This document shows positions 4,333-7,925 of a DNA stretch of 7,925 nt, piece by piece. Source of the stretch: an uncultured Pseudobdellovibrionaceae bacterium. Its GTDB lineage: Bacteria > Bdellovibrionota > Bdellovibrionia > Bdellovibrionales > JAMPXM01. The notes below the pieces were generated by a model. The model was not told the DNA's origin, did no database searches, and saw nothing but the letters and a program-made list of their open reading frames with translations. How positions within the stretch are numbered: the stretch's first letter is position 1; every line of letters begins with the position of its first letter. Made by a program: the position numbers and the translations under genes. Location of the stretch: assembly GCA_934277865.1 (NCBI GenBank), contig CAKQVW010000126.1, forward strand, positions 1 to 7,925, written 5' to 3'.

Positions 4333-6018
4333 TTGTCAGAAACAAATGATGTAAAAGAGTCGACCGAAAAACCCTCACGTCCAACGCCTGTTTCCGAGTC
4401 CGCACCTGCGGCCGGTGGAGAAGGTGGCGGAGCAGCAGAAGGTGCGGCACCTGCGGCTGGCGGAGAAGGTGGCGAAGCCCGAGGTGGGGATCGCAATCGC
4501 GGCGGAGGCCGGTTCAAAGACCGCGGTGGACGCGGCGATCGTCAAAATAGCAATCCAAAGTTCCGTCACCAGAACAACGGCGGCGGGCGCGGCGACCAGC
4601 AGGGCAGCCGTGGCAACCGACAGGGCGGACATCATCGCGGCGATCGTGGAGACCGTGGACCTGGCGCTTATGATCCGCAGCCGATGGAAGACTCGGCTCT
4701 CGAGGCAATCGCCCCAATCACCGACGAAGAACTAAAGAGCATCGAGCTCACCGAGCAAGAGCGCGCGAACTTGAGTTCGAAGAACCTAAAGTCGATGAAG
4801 ATCGAAGATCTGACGGCTTTGGCGTTGAAGCTGAAGATCGAAAACGCAGCCGGCCTTCGTCGCCAGGACATGGTTTTTGAGATCTTAAAACGTGCGGCAC
4901 GTCTGAACGATATTTTCGGTAACGGCGTTCTTGAGATCCTGCCCGACGGCTACGGATTCCTTCGCTCGCCTGACTACAACTACCTTCCAGGGCCGGACGA
5001 CATCTACGTTAGCCCGTCGCAGATTCGTCGCTTTGGTCTTCGTACCGGCGACACGGTCAGCGGTACGGTTCGTCCACCAAAAGAAGGCGAACGTTATTTC
5101 GCACTTCTGAAGGTTGAGACGCTCAACCACGAATCTCCTGAAAAAGCGCACAACAAGCTTCTCTTCGACAACTTGACGCCACTTTATCCGCAAGAGCGTC
5201 TGAAGCTCGAGCACACGCCAAACGAATTCACGACGCGAGTCGTGGATCTGATGTCGCCGCTTGGAAAAGGTCAGCGCGCGCTGATCGTCGCTCCACCGCG
5301 CACAGGTAAAACGGTTCTCATGCAGAACATCGCCAACGCGATTTCTCGCAATCACCCCGAGGTGAAACTCATCGTTCTTCTGATCGACGAACGCCCTGAG
5401 GAAGTCACGGACATGCAGCGCACGGTGAAGGGCGAAGTTGTTTCGTCGACATTCGACGAACCACCAACTCGTCACGTGCAAGTAGCAGAGATGGTCATCG
5501 AAAAGGCGAAACGTCTTGTTGAACACAAACACGACGTCGTCATCCTTCTCGACTCGATCACTCGTCTGGCGCGCGCGTACAACACCGTTGTGCCGCCGTC
5601 TGGAAAAATCCTCTCGGGTGGTGTCGACTCAAACGCACTTCACAAACCAAAGCGCTTCTTCGGTGCAGCTCGCAACATCGAAGAAGGTGGCTCGCTCACG
5701 ATCATCGCAACGGCCTTGATTGACACGGGTTCACGCATGGATGAAGTCATCTTCGAAGAGTTCAAAGGTACAGGTAACTCGGAGATCCATCTCGACCGCA
5801 AGCTGATGGAAAAACGGATATTCCCATGTATGGACATCAACAAGTCCGGAACTCGTAAGGAAGACCTCTTGATCGAAAAGGCTGACTTGAATCGTCTTTG
5901 GATCTTGAGAAAGGTTCTTTCGCCGATGAACGTGGTCGACTCGATGGAGTTCTTGATCGACAAGCTCGGAAGCACAAAGACCAACGAAGAGTTCCTGAAA
6001 AACATGTCCGGGAACTAG
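4333..6018 (+). CDS. rho: Transcription termination factor Rho with RG-rich N-terminal extension
   Basis: A 561-residue ATP-dependent RNA helicase that forms a hexamer and ends transcription. Layout: disordered Gly/Ala/Glu then Arg/Gly-rich extension (about 22-112), acidic linker, Rho-N helical domain (147-190), cold-shock-like RNA-binding domain with DGYGFLRSPDYNYLPGPDDI (205-224) and VSPSQIRRFGLRTGD (226-240), and the ATPase core. Core motifs: P-loop APPRTGKT (320-327), Walker B DVVILLDSITR (401-411), Q-loop region GGVDSNALHKPKRFFGAARN (429-448), R-loop region EEFKGTGNSEIHLDRK (475-490) and SGTRKEDLL (505-513). E. coli Rho is 419 residues; the excess is nearly all N-terminal. The start is TTG with AAGGAG six bases upstream, which removes 109 open but non-Rho-like codons. 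It has its own long leader and is followed by rpmE, a common bacterial gene order. The core looks complete and active. Confidence 0.97.
   Translation: MSETNDVKESTEKPSRPTPVSESAPAAGGEGGGAAEGAAPAAGGEGGEARGGDRNRGGGRFKDRGGRGDRQNSNPKFRHQNNGGGRGDQQGSRGNRQGGHHRGDRGDRGPGAYDPQPMEDSALEAIAPITDEELKSIELTEQERANLSSKNLKSMKIEDLTALALKLKIENAAGLRRQDMVFEILKRAARLNDIFGNGVLEILPDGYGFLRSPDYNYLPGPDDIYVSPSQIRRFGLRTGDTVSGTVRPPKEGERYFALLKVETLNHESPEKAHNKLLFDNLTPLYPQERLKLEHTPNEFTTRVVDLMSPLGKGQRALIVAPPRTGKTVLMQNIANAISRNHPEVKLIVLLIDERPEEVTDMQRTVKGEVVSSTFDEPPTRHVQVAEMVIEKAKRLVEHKHDVVILLDSITRLARAYNTVVPPSGKILSGGVDSNALHKPKRFFGAARNIEEGGSLTIIATALIDTGSRMDEVIFEEFKGTGNSEIHLDRKLMEKRIFPCMDINKSGTRKEDLLIEKADLNRLWILRKVLSPMNVVDSMEFLIDKLGSTKTNEEFLKNMSGN
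4402..4474 (+). repeat. Imperfect 28-bp direct repeat in the rho N-terminal region
   Basis: Two copies at 4402-4429 and 4447-4474 (start-to-start 45 bases) differ at two positions. They encode APAAGGEGG twice. The near identity suggests a recent in-frame duplication, a typical way for low-complexity protein segments to grow. Confidence 0.8.
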
Positions 6019-6025
6019 GCGTGGT

Positions 6026-6045
6026 GGAGGGCTTTGGGGCTCTCC
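6026..6045 (+). other. Hairpin after the rho stop codon
   Basis: A 7-bp stem GGAGGGC/GCTCTCC (one G-T pair) with a six-base loop begins seven bases after the rho stop. No T-run follows, so it is not an intrinsic terminator. It may stabilise the rho 3' end or lie inside a rho-rpmE transcript. Confidence 0.4.
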
Positions 6046-6126
6046 TGATCCGTAACTATTTGAAATCACTGGGTGACCTCTTCGGGACGGCGGGGTTTCC
6101 AAATTATCTGCGAATGCATTCAGCAG

Positions 6127-6155
6127 GTGACAGTGGGGCCTAAGTTCGTGTAAAT
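6127..6155 (+). promoter_or_regulatory. rpmE: Candidate promoter upstream of rpmE
   Basis: GTGACA (6127-6132, five of six matches to the -35 consensus), a 17-base spacer, then GTAAAT (6150-6155, weak -10). A transcript from here would carry an rpmE leader of about 75-80 bases. A second, closer -10 candidate, CATAAT (6198-6203, five of six matches), has only a poor -35 (GTAACC at 6175-6180). Confidence 0.35.
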
Positions 6156-6238
6156 ACTTGGGTCCACCATAAAGGTAACCGTCAGGAATTCGGACTACAT
6201 AATGAGTCGACGAACCTGGGGCAGAAAGTGAAGTTAAA

Positions 6239-6454
6239 ATGAAAGAAGCTATCCACCCAAAATATTTCGCTGACGCTTCAGTCACATGTGTTTGCGGCGC
6301 AACTTGGACAACTGGTTCGACACAAAAAGAACTTCGTGTCGATATCTGCTCGAGCTGCCACCCTTACTACACTGGAAAACAGAAGATGATCGATACGGAA
6401 GGTCGTGTAGACCGTTTCCGTCGTAAGTACGCAACTCCTTCGAAAACGAAGTAG
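6239..6454 (+). CDS. rpmE: 50S ribosomal protein bL31, zinc-binding (C+) type
   Basis: A 71-residue protein that aligns along its whole length with bL31. It begins KEAIHPKY, has the zinc-ligand cysteines C17 and C19 (CVCG) and C37 and C40 (CSSCHPYYTGKQ), and ends with GRVDRFRRKY and a basic tail. All four cysteines are present, so this is the zinc-holding form rather than the zinc-independent paralogue made during zinc starvation. bL31 sits at the central protuberance and helps bridge the two ribosomal subunits. The ribosome binding site is weak (AGAAAGTGAAG before the ATG), unusual for a highly expressed ribosomal gene and possibly a sign of leader control. It lies 220 bases after rho and is followed by a strong terminator before prfA. 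Confidence 0.97.
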   Translation: MKEAIHPKYFADASVTCVCGATWTTGSTQKELRVDICSSCHPYYTGKQKMIDTEGRVDRFRRKYATPSKTK

Positions 6455-6462
6455 CTTGTCGT

Positions 6463-6484
6463 CTCTCGCTTTCGGAGCGAAGAG
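6463..6484 (+). other. Hairpin after rpmE
   Basis: CTCTCGCT (6463-6470) pairs with AGCG-A-AGAG (6476-6484) with one bulged A and a TTCGG loop. No T-run follows. It may be an mRNA 3'-end stabiliser ahead of the true terminator at 6517. Confidence 0.45.
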
Positions 6485-6516
6485 CGTTAAGCTTGAATTC
6501 GATTCCGAAAGCAACG

Positions 6517-6549
6517 AAGGCCCGCAGCAGTGCGGGCCTTTTTGTTTGT
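6517..6549 (+). terminator. Intrinsic terminator between rpmE and prfA
   Basis: A perfect 10-bp stem AAGGCCCGCA (6517-6526) / TGCGGGCCTT (6531-6540) with a GCAG loop, followed directly by TTTGTTTG; the last stem bases extend the T-run. It should end the rpmE transcript and keep prfA largely separate, unless read-through feeds prfA. Confidence 0.92.
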
Positions 6550-6567
6550 CGACCGTTTGTTTGTCGA
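6541..6567 (+). repeat. 12-bp direct repeat after the terminator
   Basis: TTTGTTTGTCGA occurs at 6541-6552 and 6556-6567, a 15-base period. The first copy forms the T-rich tail of the terminator. It may be a small slippage duplication; I know of no function. No convincing prfA promoter is visible between here and the gene. Confidence 0.6.
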
Positions 6568-6627
6568 ATTGATTGCCGAGCTGCCGGACGCAGCTCTACC
6601 GCTAATTTTCGGAAAGGCCCGCTCATC

Positions 6628-7704
6628 ATGTTCGATCGTTTAGAAGCTGTGGAACAGCGATATGAGCAGATTCAGCATGATCTGCAAAACCCTTCTGTGG
6701 CCAACGATCAGACTCGTTACCGAAGCTTGATGAAAGAGTCTGCCGACCTCGGTGAGGTCGTCGAACTCTACCGTCGGTATCGTCGCCTCAAACAAGATCG
6801 TGAGGGCGCCTTGGAGATGATCGGGTCGGAGTCTGATCCGACAATGAAGGAAATGGCCAAGGAAGAGCTTTCGGAGCTTGAAGCTGCGATTGCGAAGACC
6901 GAAGAGGAATTGAAAATCGCCATCCTCCCAAAAGATCCCAACGACGAGAAAAACGTCATTCTTGAAATTCGTCCCGGAGCAGGGGGTGACGAAGCCGCCT
7001 TGTTCACCGACGAACTATTTCGTGCGTACTCGCTGTATGCGGCGAACAATGGATGGAAGGTCGACATCATGAGCCGCGCCGATGGGAACGTGGGTGGCGC
7101 AAAAGAAGTCATTGCGTCCATCGAAGGTGACAAGGTCTTCTCGCGCTTAAAACACGAAAGCGGCGTGCATCGCGTGCAACGAGTTCCCAAGACAGAAACG
7201 CAAGGGCGCGTTCACACTTCGACCGTGACGGTAGCAGTTTTGCCCGAGGCGGAAGAGATCGACATCAAGATCAATCCCAACGACCTTAAGATCGACGTCT
7301 ATCGCAGTAGCGGCGCGGGTGGGCAGTCGGTCAACACCACGGATTCGGCCGTGCGAATCACGCATTTGCCGACAAACACTGTCGTCACCTGCCAAGACGA
7401 ACGTTCGCAGTTAAAAAACAAATCCAAGGCGATGAAGATTCTGTACTCACGTCTGAAAGCGGTGGAGGACGAAAAGGCAGTGAGAAATGCCAGCGACGCG
7501 CGGCTTGCGCAAATCGGAACCGGCGACCGCAGCGAACGGATTCGCACCTACAATTTTCCGCAGTCGCGCGTGACCGACCACCGCATTGGTCTCACGATTC
7601 ACCAAATCGACGAGGTCATGAAGGGTCAGATGCAAATTCTCATTGATCCTCTGATTGCCTACCATCAGGCTGAACTCTTAAAGGCTCAATCCAAATCGAA
7701 CTAA
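6628..7704 (+). CDS. prfA: Peptide chain release factor 1 (RF1)
   Basis: A 358-residue class I release factor, close to the 360 of E. coli RF1. It reads UAG and UAA in the ribosomal A site and triggers peptide release. Order: N-terminal helical domain (1-100), the GAGGDEAALF segment (117-126), the stop-codon-recognition PxT motif as P187-K-T189 in RVPKTETQGRVHTSTVTV, which identifies RF1 rather than RF2 (SPF), and the catalytic G231-G-Q233 in RSSGAGGQSVNTTDSAVRIT. The C-terminal domain is complete. The ATG at 6628 follows GGAAAGG (6611-6617) at ten bases and gives the normal family N-terminus; the same frame is open upstream but runs back through the terminator. prmC begins 12 bases after the stop, the standard prfA-prmC pairing. 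Confidence 0.97.
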   Translation: MFDRLEAVEQRYEQIQHDLQNPSVANDQTRYRSLMKESADLGEVVELYRRYRRLKQDREGALEMIGSESDPTMKEMAKEELSELEAAIAKTEEELKIAILPKDPNDEKNVILEIRPGAGGDEAALFTDELFRAYSLYAANNGWKVDIMSRADGNVGGAKEVIASIEGDKVFSRLKHESGVHRVQRVPKTETQGRVHTSTVTVAVLPEAEEIDIKINPNDLKIDVYRSSGAGGQSVNTTDSAVRITHLPTNTVVTCQDERSQLKNKSKAMKILYSRLKAVEDEKAVRNASDARLAQIGTGDRSERIRTYNFPQSRVTDHRIGLTIHQIDEVMKGQMQILIDPLIAYHQAELLKAQSKSN

Positions 7705-7716
7705 GGAGTTCAAAGG

Positions 7717-7925
7717 ATGCCGACCGTCGGGGAGATCGTCAAAAAGACCACGAGCTTCTTTCAAGAGAAGGGGTTTGATTCTCCTCGTTTGGACTCGGAA
7801 CTTCTGATTTCGCGCGCTCTTGGCTGGGAGCGTTTGCAAGTGTTCTTGAAATTTGACTACCCCCTTTCTGATTCGGAAATGGAAAAGTGCCGTGAGCTTG
7901 TTCGTCGCCGCGCCAAAGGCGAGCC
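7717..7925 (+). CDS. prmC: Release factor glutamine methyltransferase, N-terminal part (partial)
   Basis: The first 69 codons of a gene that runs off the window. The visible part is the N-terminal helical domain of PrmC/HemK: a TVGEIVKKTTSFFQEKG start, then SPRLDSELLISRALGWERLQ (22-41), FDYPLS and RRRAKGE, which match the conserved arrangement of the family. The catalytic Rossmann domain and its NPPY motif are outside the window. PrmC uses S-adenosylmethionine to N5-methylate the glutamine of the GGQ motif in RF1 and RF2, raising release efficiency; its substrate RF1 is encoded directly upstream. The start is ATG with AAGGAG at 7703-7708, eight bases before it, overlapping the end of prfA, so coupled translation is likely. 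Confidence 0.92.
   Translation, partial: MPTVGEIVKKTTSFFQEKGFDSPRLDSELLISRALGWERLQVFLKFDYPLSDSEMEKCRELVRRRAKGE

Noticed and set aside
4885..5532. A 215-codon minus-strand open frame inside rho
   Set aside because: Lies wholly within the highly conserved Rho core; long antisense frames are expected from its codon usage.
6021..6143. Possible small gene after rho starting GTG GTG GAG and ending at a TAA at 6141
   Set aside because: No ribosome binding site at a suitable distance, no recognisable product, and the frame overlaps hairpin and promoter-like sequence.
6493..6627. Extended N-terminus of RF1 from the open frame upstream of 6628
   Set aside because: The extension would translate through the rpmE terminator, and the ATG at 6628 gives the normal RF1 N-terminus and length.
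6282..6629. Minus-strand frames covering rpmE and the rpmE-prfA gap
   Set aside because: They run through bL31 and a clear intrinsic terminator and show no family resemblance.
1..7925. Mobile element, CRISPR array, toxin-antitoxin or defence system
   Set aside because: No transposase, integrase, regular spaced repeats, tRNA or attachment-site duplication was seen; the window is mostly conserved housekeeping genes.

Overview
The window reads as bacterial chromosomal housekeeping DNA with one lineage-specific envelope gene. The gene content (gatB end, Ppx/GppA phosphatase, DUF192 protein, LysM lipoprotein, PilZ protein, rho, rpmE, prfA, prmC start), the moderate GC and the deltaproteobacterial-looking proteins make a member of Bdellovibrionota or a relative my best guess. 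No taxonomic marker in the window is decisive, so this is tentative.

Layout. Positions 1-1683 hold a tight plus-strand cluster: the last 66 codons of gatB, then a Ppx/GppA-type phosphatase starting one base after the gatB stop, then a membrane-anchored DUF192 protein whose GTG overlaps the preceding stop by one base. A 153-bp gap follows. Next comes a 519-residue lipoprotein (1837-3396) with a very acidic linker, two LysM-like domains, a DP[LM]A repeat region and a C-terminal membrane helix. A strong hairpin terminator separates it from a convergent, minus-strand single-domain PilZ gene (3884-3516). A 448-bp gap between the PilZ start and the rho start carries the rho leader. It contains a consensus DnaA-box 9-mer, a palindrome beside a possible -10, a TTGACA, and a C-rich, G-poor tract that looks like a Rho utilisation site. 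Rho (4333-6018) has an RG-rich extension ahead of a normal Rho core. Then come rpmE (bL31), a terminator, prfA (RF1) and the first 69 codons of prmC.

How the genes work together. The right half is a gene-expression group: Rho ends transcription, bL31 is part of the 50S ribosome, RF1 terminates translation at UAG/UAA, and PrmC methylates the glutamine of the RF1 GGQ motif. The left half joins tRNA-dependent amidation (GatB) to polyphosphate/(p)ppGpp metabolism (Ppx/GppA). The LysM lipoprotein and the PilZ protein are envelope and signalling genes set between these groups.

I found no mobile element, CRISPR array, tRNA, rRNA or defence cassette. The items most worth a second look are the unusual architecture of the LysM lipoprotein, the RG-rich N-terminus of Rho, and the rut-like leader of rho.
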